Shown: positions 1 to 5,818 of the stretch, one piece after another
Layout: the number at the start of each line of letters is the position of its first letter
How positions within the stretch are numbered: position 1 is the first letter of the stretch
Origin: an uncultured Opitutia bacterium
Lineage (GTDB): Bacteria; Verrucomicrobiota; Verrucomicrobiia; Opitutales; UBA953
NCBI GenBank assembly: GCA_903957465.1
Contig: CAJBPJ010000257.1
Span: 1 to 6,082, forward strand
Direction: 5' to 3'
Length of the DNA: 6,082 nucleotides
Position numbers and translations under genes: made by a program
The notes under the pieces: model-generated
What the model was told of the DNA's origin: nothing
What the model saw: only the letters and a program-made list of their open reading frames with translations
Databases searched by the model: none

Positions 1-48
1 ACGACAGACCTTTCCGAGGCATACGTAAACTTCAACAAGAGTGAGTAA
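1..48 (+). CDS. argJ: C-terminal end of ArgJ, glutamate N-acetyltransferase (5'-truncated by window)
   Basis: Frame 1 reads TTDLSEAYVNFNKSE and then a TAA stop. The pattern T/C-D-L/F-S/T-x-x-Y-V-x-(I/F)-N is how ArgJ proteins normally end, and the position directly upstream of argB is a common place for argJ. ArgJ transfers the acetyl group from N-acetylornithine to glutamate, releasing ornithine and regenerating acetylglutamate; some members also use acetyl-CoA. Only 15 residues are visible, in the small beta-chain end of the self-cleaving precursor, so the catalytic Thr cannot be checked. The usual ending is ...NADYR(S/T), whereas here it is ...FNKSE. The call rests on this short motif plus the operon context. 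Confidence 0.75.
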   Translation, partial: TTDLSEAYVNFNKSE

Positions 49-65
49 ACCCCTTGCCTTGTTTT

Positions 66-91
66 CCCTGTTGCGCGGTCGCGTAACAGGG
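66..91 (+). promoter_or_regulatory. Stem-loop in the argJ-argB gap
   Basis: The left arm CCCTGTTGCGC (66-76) pairs with the right arm GCGTAACAGGG (81-91) over 11 bp, including one G-U wobble, closed by the tetraloop GGTC. It begins 17 nt after the argJ stop and ends 18 nt before the argB ATG. No T-run follows (only TTT at 98-100), so it does not look like a standard intrinsic terminator. It could be an mRNA processing or stability element that sets argJ and argB levels apart. The structure is seen directly; the role is inference. Confidence 0.5.
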
Positions 92-109
92 TGACACTTT
101 CACCGTCCG

Positions 110-988
110 ATGAGTACGCCTGCAGAAAAGGCCGAGGTCCTTCTCGAAGCCCTGTCTTACATCCACAAATTCCGTGGCTCTACGTTCGTTGTAAAGTACG
201 GCGGTAGCTTCATGGACGATCCTGATCCTTCAGGGCGTGAGCGTGTGGCTACGGATATCGCCTTCCTTGCGGCGGTCGGCATCCAGGTTGTGGTCGTTCA
301 CGGTGGCGGAAAGGCAATCACCCGCGCCATGGATAAAGCTGGAATCAAAGCTGAGTTTCGCGCGGGCATGCGGGTGACCGATGCCGCCACTGTGAAAATT
401 GTTGAGCACACGTTGAACGAAGAAATTAACAAAGAGATTTGTGAGGCGCTTCGTGCCAAGGGCGCTAATCCTTTAGGCATGCCCGGTAACGCGGTTAACC
501 TGTGTGAACGGATGTTGGTGCGCGATGCTGCCGGCAAAGAGATCGATGTCGGCTTTGTGGGCGACATTAAGTTCGTGAAGACGAAGTTGATTAAGAAAGC
601 CCAAGCCGACGGACATGTCCCTGTGATATCGCCGATTGCACTCGATGAAGATGATCAACCTTACAACACCAACGCAGATGTCGCTGCGGCAGCTATTGCG
701 GGTTCATTACGTGCTCGCCGGTTAATCTTTATGAGTGACGTTCCTGGCTTACTGAAGGACGCCAAGGATCCCACCTCGCTTATCCCAACTTTGCGTATTG
801 GTGAAGTCGAAGAGTTAAAGCGCACGGGCGTCGTCGATGGCGGCATGATCCCTAAGGTTGATAGCGCGGTAAAGGCGTTGCGCGACGGGGTGCGTCGTGT
901 GCACTTTATTGATGGCCGAGTGCCACACAGCCTTCTCTTGGAAATCTTTACTGACAAAGGTGTCGGCACGGAAATTGTTCATAGCTGA
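110..988 (+). CDS. argB: N-acetylglutamate kinase (ArgB), probably arginine-sensitive type
   Basis: This 292-aa protein phosphorylates the gamma-carboxyl of N-acetyl-L-glutamate with ATP, the second step of arginine synthesis, in the cytoplasm. It is an amino-acid kinase fold. Visible motifs are KYGGS at 29-33 (phosphate-binding Lys29), HGGGKAI at 64-70, RVTD near 88-91, NTNAD at 186-190 (catalytic Asp190) and GGMIPK at 244-249 (Lys249). The C-terminus has the family pattern IDGRVPHSLLLEIFTDKGVGT. Residues 1-25 form an extra N-terminal helix (LLEALSYIHKF), which in the family marks hexameric, arginine-inhibited enzymes; the shorter E. coli-type kinases lack it. Feedback control is inferred from this. 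S33 replaces the usual Asn, and HGGGK replaces HGGGP. The ATG at 110 keeps the full helix; no clear Shine-Dalgarno precedes it. The stop overlaps the argD start. Confidence 0.95.
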   Translation: MSTPAEKAEVLLEALSYIHKFRGSTFVVKYGGSFMDDPDPSGRERVATDIAFLAAVGIQVVVVHGGGKAITRAMDKAGIKAEFRAGMRVTDAATVKIVEHTLNEEINKEICEALRAKGANPLGMPGNAVNLCERMLVRDAAGKEIDVGFVGDIKFVKTKLIKKAQADGHVPVISPIALDEDDQPYNTNADVAAAAIAGSLRARRLIFMSDVPGLLKDAKDPTSLIPTLRIGEVEELKRTGVVDGGMIPKVDSAVKALRDGVRRVHFIDGRVPHSLLLEIFTDKGVGTEIVHS

Positions 989-2196
989 TGGCTGAGAACA
1001 CTGCAGACCTGCATGCCCGCTTCCTCATGGGCAACTACGCGACGTTACCTGTAACATTGGTTCGTGGCGAGGGTGCGCGCGTCTGGGATGATTCTGGTAA
1101 AGCTTACTTAGATTTCTCAACGGGTATTGCTGTCAATGCCCTGGGTCACGCTCACCCGACATGGGTCGCTCGCGTTCGTGAACAAGCCGGCAAGTTAATC
1201 CATGTGAGTAATCTTTTTCGTAGCGAACCAGTGGTTCAGCTCTCAGCTGAATTATCCAAGCGTTGCGGTCCAGGTCGGGCACTCTTTTGCAACAGCGGTG
1301 CTGAGGCTAATGAGGCGCTCATTAAGCTCTCGCGATTGCATGGTCAGCGTAAGGCTGGGGCAGAGGGGGTTTGCACAACCGTCGTTGTGGCAGAGCGCGC
1401 ATTTCATGGACGTACCTTTGGAGGTATGTCGGCGACGCCGCAGGAAAAAATTCAAAAAGGGTTTCGGCCACTCCTCGCAGGATTTCCGTCGGCTCCGTTA
1501 AATGACATTAAAGCATGGGATCGTTTATTGGATGCAAAAACAACCGCCGCTGCGCTCGTCGAAACCGTGCAAGGGGAGGGTGGTGTTTTTGTCGCTGACC
1601 CAACGTTCTTACGTGAGCTGCGGGTGCTCTGTTCTGAGCGGAATATCTTACTGCTTTTAGACGAGATTCAGTGCGGCATCGGCAGGACAGGAACATTTTT
1701 TGCCTTCGAGCAGGCTTGTGTACTTCCTGATGCGATTGCGATGGCCAAGGGTCTTGGCGCCGGATTTCCGATGGGCGCTATTTGGGTGGCACCGCCACAT
1801 GATGACCTCTTTACACCCGGCTCGCATGGGACAACTTTTGGTGGATCCCCGTTAGCGGCTACAGCCGCACTGGCCACGTTAGAGGTCATTGAAAAAGAAG
1901 GTCTCTTGGCGCAGGTTGCGAAGCAGTCCCCGGCTTGGCATGCTGCGCTCCGTGCTGCGGGTTTAACCCGACCAGATATTTTCCGCGAATTACGCGGTTT
2001 AGGCTACATGGTCGGCGTGGCTGTGAATTGTGAGCCTCGGCCGATCGTTGCGTTATTACGTGAAGCCGGCTTGCTCGTGGTTCCTGCGGGGGAGAACGCG
2101 ATTCGCTTCCTTCCCCCTTTGACCGCTACAGAGGCTGAATTAGCTCAGTCTGTGGACATCTTCGGTAAGGTCTTGGCAGGCCTCCCTCGGGCTTAA
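988..2196 (+). CDS. argD: Acetylornithine aminotransferase (ArgD)
   Basis: This 402-aa class III, fold-type I PLP aminotransferase converts N-acetylglutamate-5-semialdehyde and glutamate to N-acetylornithine and 2-oxoglutarate. Visible landmarks are the N-terminal DFSTGIAVNALGHAHP segment, NSGAEANE at 102-109 (cofactor phosphate), FHGRTFG at 139-145 (ring stacking), DEIQCGIGRTG at 225-235 with Asp225 for the pyridine nitrogen, and Lys254 in MAKGLGAGFP as the Schiff-base lysine. GTTFGGSPLA at 281-290 and Arg373 in AIRFLPP (substrate carboxylate) follow. Length matches ArgD. The ATG is the last base of the argB stop (TGATG), so translation is probably coupled. Related family members act on ornithine, succinylornithine or GABA; the arg operon position settles the ArgD call, although such enzymes can also act as succinyldiaminopimelate aminotransferase in lysine synthesis. 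Confidence 0.95.
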   Translation: MAENTADLHARFLMGNYATLPVTLVRGEGARVWDDSGKAYLDFSTGIAVNALGHAHPTWVARVREQAGKLIHVSNLFRSEPVVQLSAELSKRCGPGRALFCNSGAEANEALIKLSRLHGQRKAGAEGVCTTVVVAERAFHGRTFGGMSATPQEKIQKGFRPLLAGFPSAPLNDIKAWDRLLDAKTTAAALVETVQGEGGVFVADPTFLRELRVLCSERNILLLLDEIQCGIGRTGTFFAFEQACVLPDAIAMAKGLGAGFPMGAIWVAPPHDDLFTPGSHGTTFGGSPLAATAALATLEVIEKEGLLAQVAKQSPAWHAALRAAGLTRPDIFRELRGLGYMVGVAVNCEPRPIVALLREAGLLVVPAGENAIRFLPPLTATEAELAQSVDIFGKVLAGLPRA

Positions 2197-2254
2197 GCTG
2201 CTATTTTCCGCTGTCCAATCCGACCCGTACTGTCATTGTTCACTTTTTCCTGAG

Positions 2255-3202
2255 ATGAGACACTTCCTCAAGGAGTCCGATTTAAGTCTAGACGAGATTG
2301 CGGCCATTTTTGCGACGGCCGCAGCGCTTAAGGCTGGCCGTGGACGTCACACGCCTCCGTCGTTGGCTCGTCAGTCTTGGGGCTTACTCTTTTTCAAGAA
2401 AAGCACCCGCACGCGTGTTTCCTTTCAAGTAGGCGTGCACGAGTTAGGTGGCCAACCGGTCATGCTGAATGCGGATGACATGCAGCTCTCGCGTGGCGAA
2501 ACTGTTTCAGACACGGCCCGCGTGCTTTCGCGCTACCTCCATGGCATGGTCATTCGTTGCCACGACCATCAACTACTGGTCGATTTTGCAGCCCAAGGAT
2601 CGATGCCTGTGGTCAATGCGCTTTCGGATTTTCTGCACCCCTGTCAGTTAATGACAGATATGTTTACGCTCGCTGAGCGTTGGGCGCCAGGTCGACCTGA
2701 GGCCTACGCAGAATGTTTGCGTGGAAGAAAAGTCGCCTTCTTGGGAGACACTGCCTGTAACATGGCGAATTCGTTCATCCTCGCGGGTGCAATTCTCGGC
2801 GTGGAAGTCGTACTTTCGGGTCCAAAGGGTTATGCGCCTGGAAAAGAAATTCAGGAGCAACTGCGGCGCGACAAGCTCACGCCAACTTACACCTTTAATG
2901 AAGACCCTGAAGCTGCCGTGCGTGGCGCGGATATGGTCTATACAGATGTTTGGGTTAGCATGGGCATGGAGGCTGAAAAAGCTCAGCGCCTAAAGGAGCT
3001 CGATAGCTACCGCGTGACGCCAAAATTAATGTCACTGGCTAAACCCGGTGCATTCTTTATGCACTGCTTGCCTGCTCATCCAGGCGAAGAGGTTTCGCAG
3101 GAGGTTCTCGATAGCCCAGCGAGTATCATTTTTGATCAAGCAGAGAATCGCTTGCATGTGCAAAAAGCTCTACTCGCACATCTTGCTGCTGCCCGCGCCT
3201 AA
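2255..3202 (+). CDS. argF: Ornithine carbamoyltransferase (anabolic OTCase)
   Basis: This 315-aa cytoplasmic enzyme makes citrulline from ornithine and carbamoyl phosphate and normally acts as a trimer. The carbamoyl-phosphate motif STRTR is at 50-54 within FFKKSTRTRVSF, HPCQ at 128-131, the ornithine-binding DVWVSMG at 231-237, and HCLP at 270-273 with the catalytic Cys271. The Asp-x-x-x-SMG motif is that of true OTCases, which argues against the N-acetylornithine or succinylornithine variants and against aspartate carbamoyltransferase. An anabolic role is inferred from the operon. The ATG at 2255 gives a normal N-terminus (MRHFLKESDLS, matching the common 'hFLxxxDLs' start). No Shine-Dalgarno is visible upstream; the sequence before the ATG is pyrimidine-rich (CACTTTTTCCTGAG). 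The 58-nt gap after argD shows no convincing hairpin or promoter. Confidence 0.96.
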   Translation: MRHFLKESDLSLDEIAAIFATAAALKAGRGRHTPPSLARQSWGLLFFKKSTRTRVSFQVGVHELGGQPVMLNADDMQLSRGETVSDTARVLSRYLHGMVIRCHDHQLLVDFAAQGSMPVVNALSDFLHPCQLMTDMFTLAERWAPGRPEAYAECLRGRKVAFLGDTACNMANSFILAGAILGVEVVLSGPKGYAPGKEIQEQLRRDKLTPTYTFNEDPEAAVRGADMVYTDVWVSMGMEAEKAQRLKELDSYRVTPKLMSLAKPGAFFMHCLPAHPGEEVSQEVLDSPASIIFDQAENRLHVQKALLAHLAAARA

Positions 3203-3219
3203 TCTTTCAACCTATCCAT

Positions 3220-4482
3220 ATGAAGAAGTCCCCTAAGAAGAAGATTGTCTTGGCCTACTCAGGCGGTCTCGACACCTCCGTCCTACTTTCCTGGATTAAG
3301 GAGCACCACAACGCTGAGATTATTGCTTTCTGTGCCAACGTTGGCCAAGAGGATGAACTCGATGGTCTACCTGCCAAGGCTCGTAAGACAGGCGCGGCTA
3401 AGCTTTACGTTGACGACCTTCAAGCGGAGTTCGCGAAGGACTTCATCTACCCGATGTTGCAGGCGAATGCCATTTACGAAGGACAATACTTCCTTGGCAC
3501 GTCCATTGCGCGTCCGCTCATTGCGAAGCGTATGGTGGAGATTGCTCGCAAGGAAGGTGCTACTGCTATCGCCCACGGTGCTACTGGAAAGGGTAACGAC
3601 CAAGTTCGCTTTGAGTTAACAGCTGCTGCCTTGGCTCCCGACCTCGAGATTATCGCACCTTGGCGCGATGAGACTTTCCGTGCCGAGTTTCCTGGTCGCG
3701 CTGAGATGATTGACTACTGCGCGCGCCACAAGATTCCTGTGCAGGCTAGCGCCAAGAAGCCTTATTCGAGCGACCGTAACTTGCTCCATATTTCTTACGA
3801 GGCCGGCATCCTTGAGGATCCATGGCTCGATGTATTTTCCCCGAAGCATAAAGATATGTTTAAGCTCTCGGTCGCTCCTGAGGACGCTCCGAATAAGCCT
3901 GAGTTTGTTGAACTCGAGTACCGCACGGGCGATTGCGTCGCCGTCAACGGTAAGAAGATGAACCCCTTAGGCGTGATGCGTGAGTTGAATCGCTTGGGTG
4001 GCAAGCATGGCGTCGGCCGTGTTGATATGGTGGAAAATCGTTTCGTGGGGATGAAGAGCCGTGGCGTCTATGAGACACCCGGTGGCACCATTTTACAGTT
4101 TGCACATCGCCAAATTGAATCCCTCACGATGGATCGCGAAGTGATGAACTTACGCGACTCGTTGATTCCGCGTTATGCAGCCCTCGTGTATAACGGTTTC
4201 TGGTATGCACCTGAGCGCCTTGCCCTGCAGACACTCGTCACAGAGTCCCAGCGCAACGTCACCGGAACAGTACGCGTGAAGCTTTATAAAGGCGGTGTCT
4301 ATGTTGCCGGCCGCAAGAGCCCGCGTTCGCTCTACAATCCGCACATTGCCACGATGGAGGCGGATCCTACCAAGGCTTACAATCAGGACGACGCTACGGG
4401 CTTCATTCGTCTGAACGGCTTACGTCTTCGCGTGAATGCCAAAGTGAACGGTCCTGACAGTCTGCGTAAACCTGCACGTTGA
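3220..4482 (+). CDS. argG: Argininosuccinate synthase (ArgG)
   Basis: This 420-aa enzyme condenses citrulline and aspartate, using ATP, to argininosuccinate, the penultimate step of arginine synthesis. It has the N-type ATP pyrophosphatase loop AYSGGLDTS (12-20). HGATGKGNDQVRFE at 119-132 binds ATP, aspartate and citrulline, YSSDRNLL is at 182-189, and YETPGGT at 284-290 lies in the C-terminal synthetase domain, ending in the tetramerisation region. Length and motif order fit the roughly 400-residue bacterial type I family. The start at 3220 leaves a lysine-rich tail (MKKSPKKK) before the first beta strand. The gene follows argF after 17 nt without a visible Shine-Dalgarno and ends 19 nt before a strong terminator, so it is the last gene of the operon. 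argH, for the final step, must be elsewhere. Confidence 0.97.
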   Translation: MKKSPKKKIVLAYSGGLDTSVLLSWIKEHHNAEIIAFCANVGQEDELDGLPAKARKTGAAKLYVDDLQAEFAKDFIYPMLQANAIYEGQYFLGTSIARPLIAKRMVEIARKEGATAIAHGATGKGNDQVRFELTAAALAPDLEIIAPWRDETFRAEFPGRAEMIDYCARHKIPVQASAKKPYSSDRNLLHISYEAGILEDPWLDVFSPKHKDMFKLSVAPEDAPNKPEFVELEYRTGDCVAVNGKKMNPLGVMRELNRLGGKHGVGRVDMVENRFVGMKSRGVYETPGGTILQFAHRQIESLTMDREVMNLRDSLIPRYAALVYNGFWYAPERLALQTLVTESQRNVTGTVRVKLYKGGVYVAGRKSPRSLYNPHIATMEADPTKAYNQDDATGFIRLNGLRLRVNAKVNGPDSLRKPAR

Positions 4483-4501
4483 GCGTCCGTTAGAGTCTCA
4501 T

Positions 4502-4531
4502 AAGGGCCGCCTTAAGGTGGCCCTTCTTTTT
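4502..4531 (+). terminator. Intrinsic terminator of the arg operon
   Basis: AAGGGCCGCC (4502-4511) pairs with GGTGGCCCTT (4516-4525) as a 10-bp stem with one G-U pair and the loop TTAA. A C and five T (4527-4531) follow, which is a textbook rho-independent terminator 19 nt after the argG stop. Read on the - strand the same stem has no T-run after it, so it would be weaker for the opposing tRNA transcript. Confidence 0.92.
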
Positions 4532-4537
4532 CCCAGG

Positions 4538-4612
4538 TGGAGGTGCGGGTCGGAATCGAACCGACGAATGGGGCTTTTGCAGAGCCCGGCCTTACCACTT
4601 GGCTACCGCACC
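4538..4612 (-). tRNA. tRNA-Cys (anticodon GCA)
   Basis: On the - strand the cloverleaf folds completely. The acceptor stem is GGTGCGG/CCGCACC with 7 perfect pairs. The D arm is GCC-AAGTGGTAA-GGC, the anticodon stem GGGCT/AGCCC with loop CTGCAAA (anticodon GCA, + strand bases 4578-4580), the variable loop CATTC, and the T arm GTCGG-TTCGATT-CCGAC. The discriminator base is U73, the main identity element for cysteinyl-tRNA synthetase. CCA is encoded (4538-4540); without it the tRNA is 72 nt (4541-4612). It faces the arg operon, and its 3' end lies only 6 nt from the T-run of the argG terminator. Confidence 0.97.
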
Positions 4613-4625
4613 GTTCCTGGGAGCT

Positions 4626-4655
4626 TTAATTTGCCCGCGACAGGGAAGGCTTCAA
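4626..4655 (-). promoter_or_regulatory. Weak candidate promoter for the tRNA-Cys gene
   Basis: On the - strand, TTGAAG (complement of 4650-4655) and AATTAA (complement of 4626-4631) are separated by 18 bp. A start about 7 nt past the -10 would fall some 7 nt before the tRNA 5' end, which is a sensible leader. The -10 matches TATAAT at only 3 of 6 positions, so this is a position-based guess. Confidence 0.3.
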
Positions 4656-4710
4656 GGGAAAACACCACACGGGCTTCCCATTCGCTCATGGATGGCTTAG
4701 AGAGTGTTCT

Positions 4711-5196
4711 ATGCAGCCGCCTTTTCGCATCGGACTCGGGTATGATATTCACACCTTGGCTGCGGGTCGTCCCTGTATCTTGGGGGGTGTGAAGATTGAT
4801 TCACCCGTTGGACCAGAGGGTCATTCCGATGCTGACGTTATCTTGCATGCAGTTGCCGATGCGATTCTCGGGGCATCAGGTCTACCTGATATCGGTCAAC
4901 TTTTCCCAAACACAGATCCGGCGCTCAAGAACATGAATTCGGCACGCATCGTGGAACGTGCTGTCCAAGAAGCCGCCGCAAAGGGGTGGGCGATTGGTAA
5001 TCTCGATATCGTTGTTTTGGCAGAAAAGCCAAAGATGGCCCCACATGTCCCAGCCATTCGCAAGAACCTGTCGGCACTGCTTGGGGTTACCGGCGACCAA
5101 ATAGGGGTTAAGGCGACAACCCAAGAAGGCATGGACGCCGTTGGTGAGGGTCGGGCGATTGCCTGTCACGCGGTCGTATTGCTCGTAAAGGCCTGA
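4711..5196 (+). CDS. ispF: 2-C-methyl-D-erythritol 2,4-cyclodiphosphate synthase (IspF)
   Basis: This 161-aa enzyme of the MEP isoprenoid pathway cyclises CDP-methylerythritol 2-phosphate to MEcPP with release of CMP, as a cytoplasmic homotrimer. The metal-binding residues are clear: Asp12 and His14 in GYDIH, and His46 in DADVILHAVADA. The flexible-loop HSDAD at 38-42 and DIGQLFPNTDP (62-72) are also conserved. KATTQE at 134-139 supplies Thr137 and Glu139 for the cytidine and phosphate site. Length is typical (E. coli 159 aa), and it is not fused to IspD. The ATG at 4711 has a weak purine stretch AGAGAG (4699-4704) six bases upstream. It lies behind the divergently oriented tRNA gene, so it should have its own promoter, but I see no convincing one. 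ispD is not adjacent. Confidence 0.96.
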   Translation: MQPPFRIGLGYDIHTLAAGRPCILGGVKIDSPVGPEGHSDADVILHAVADAILGASGLPDIGQLFPNTDPALKNMNSARIVERAVQEAAAKGWAIGNLDIVVLAEKPKMAPHVPAIRKNLSALLGVTGDQIGVKATTQEGMDAVGEGRAIACHAVVLLVKA

Positions 5197-5222
5197 AATT
5201 TAGAGGTTTAGGCGGATTTTTT
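5191..5222 (+). terminator. Possible weak terminator overlapping the ispF stop codon
   Basis: GCCTGAA (5191-5197) can pair with TTTAGGC (5207-5213) over 7 bp with one G-U, around a 9-nt loop; GGA and six T (5217-5222) follow. The stem contains the TGA stop of ispF. The long loop and the 3-nt gap before the T-run make it marginal. Confidence 0.4.
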
Positions 5223-5239
5223 GCCCCTGGCTTTTGAAC

Positions 5240-5268
5240 TTGTCCGAGGTCAGGTGACCTGTCATTTT
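5240..5268 (+). promoter_or_regulatory. Candidate sigma70-like promoter for ndk
   Basis: TTGTCC (5240-5245, 4 of 6 matches to TTGACA) and CATTTT (5263-5268, 3 of 6 matches to TATAAT) are 17 bp apart. Initiation would fall near 5275, at the foot of the leader hairpin and about 25 nt before the ndk ATG. The hexamers are poor and the consensus of this organism is unknown, so the call is tentative. Confidence 0.3.
5247..5260. repeat. 14-bp palindrome upstream of ndk (possible operator)
   Basis: AGGTCA and TGACCT form perfect 6-bp arms around a GG centre. It sits in the spacer of the candidate ndk promoter, where a dimeric repressor could block transcription. It could also fold as a small hairpin in read-through RNA from ispF, or arise by chance. 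No known regulator is recognised from the sequence. Confidence 0.4.
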
Positions 5269-5273
5269 AAACA

Positions 5274-5292
5274 ACCCTCGTCCAACGAGGGT
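5274..5292 (+). promoter_or_regulatory. Leader hairpin enclosing the ndk Shine-Dalgarno sequence
   Basis: ACCCTCGT (5274-5281) and ACGAGGGT (5285-5292) form a perfect 8-bp stem with loop CCA. The right arm contains GAGGG (5287-5291), the best Shine-Dalgarno match in the window, 7 nt before the ndk ATG at 5299. When folded, the ribosome site is paired. This could limit or regulate translation, for example by temperature or a bound factor, or protect the mRNA 5' end if transcription starts near 5275. The structure is seen; the function is inferred. Confidence 0.5.
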
Positions 5293-5298
5293 GCCATT

Positions 5299-5733
5299 AT
5301 GGAACAGACCCTTATTATTCTTAAGCCCGACGCCATGGAGAAGAATCTCTGCGGCACGGTTATTGCCCGCTTTGAACAAGCTGGATTCGTGATTCGTGCG
5401 GCCAAGATGATGAGTCTGACCCCATCTGTCTTGCGCGAGCATTACGCCCACGTCGCCGACAAACCGTTTTACCCTGAAATCGAGGCCTTCATGTCCTCAC
5501 GTCCCGTCATTGCACTCGTCCTTTCGGGCGAGAATGTGATTGCCCGCGTTCGCGAGTTACTGGGTCCAACAAATTCAAAAGTCGCCCCTAAGGGCACGAT
5601 CCGTGGAGATTTTGGTACCGAAATGATGCGCAACGTTTGTCACGCATCCGATAGCCCTGCAGCTGCAGAGGACGAGATTCGGCGTTTTTTCCGCGCAGAT
5701 GAGGTGTTTGCCCCTAAGGCAGCACGCGTCTGA
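5299..5733 (+). CDS. ndk: Nucleoside diphosphate kinase (Ndk)
   Basis: This 144-aa cytoplasmic enzyme moves the gamma-phosphate of ATP onto NDPs and dNDPs through a phosphohistidine, balancing nucleotide pools. The signature NVCHASDS is at 112-119 with the catalytic His115. Other active-site residues are Lys9 in LKPDAM, Tyr49, Phe57 in KPFYPE, Arg85, Thr91 in GPTNS, Arg102 in GTIRGDFG, and Asn112. The TIRGDFG-(x)n-NVCHASD order and the length match the bacterial family (E. coli 143 aa). The frame is open further upstream to a TTG at 5221, but homology starts at MEQTLIILKPDA and a GAGGG Shine-Dalgarno is correctly placed for the ATG at 5299, so that start is chosen. The ribosome site lies in a hairpin. 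A GC-rich stem-loop follows the gene. Confidence 0.96.
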   Translation: MEQTLIILKPDAMEKNLCGTVIARFEQAGFVIRAAKMMSLTPSVLREHYAHVADKPFYPEIEAFMSSRPVIALVLSGENVIARVRELLGPTNSKVAPKGTIRGDFGTEMMRNVCHASDSPAAAEDEIRRFFRADEVFAPKAARV

Positions 5734-5755
5734 TCGGTTCATAGCAAACCCCTAA

Positions 5756-5795
5756 GCGGTTCCCGGTGCGTGCGCGCGCCGGGAACCGCCCCTTT
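5756..5795 (+). terminator. GC-rich stem-loop after ndk, likely terminator with poor T-run
   Basis: GCGGTTCCCGG (5756-5766) pairs perfectly with CCGGGAACCGC (5779-5789). Four more pairs (5767-5770 with 5775-5778, one a G-U) give 15 bp closed by the loop TGCG. Only CCC and TTT follow, so termination may be incomplete, leaving some read-through into the gene at 5819. It begins 22 nt after the ndk stop. Confidence 0.6.
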
Positions 5796-5818
5796 GGGTC
5801 GAGGCTTGTCCGCAGGCA

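Noticed and set aside
298..567. Opposite-strand frames inside argB (and similar ones in argD, argG, ispF)
   Set aside because: They lie wholly inside well-supported genes, have biased composition and show no domain or initiation signal.
2197..2254. Possible promoter or hairpin in the argD-argF gap
   Set aside because: No adequate -35/-10 pair or stable stem is seen; the gap looks like a plain pyrimidine-rich spacer.
4538..4560. tRNA-Cys 3' end as a phage or island attachment site
   Set aside because: No second copy of the tRNA 3' sequence and no integrase gene are visible; both flanks are housekeeping genes.
4643..4679. Inverted repeat GGGAAG/CTTCCC between the tRNA and ispF
   Set aside because: Six-bp arms with a 25-nt loop are too weak to support a structure or terminator.
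4517..4792. 91-aa + strand frame between argG and ispF
   Set aside because: It begins in the terminator, runs antisense through the tRNA-Cys gene and ends inside ispF in another frame, so it is a chance open frame.
5221..5298. N-terminal extension of ndk from a TTG at 5221
   Set aside because: The ATG at 5299 gives the normal Ndk N-terminus and length and has a well-spaced GAGGG. The extension would cover the palindrome and hairpin and resembles no Ndk domain.
5585..5756. CCCCTAAG repeated three times near the end of ndk (5585, 5711, 5749)
   Set aside because: Two copies are Pro-Lys codons in ndk, another copy occurs in argG at 3230, and spacing is irregular. Chance is sufficient.
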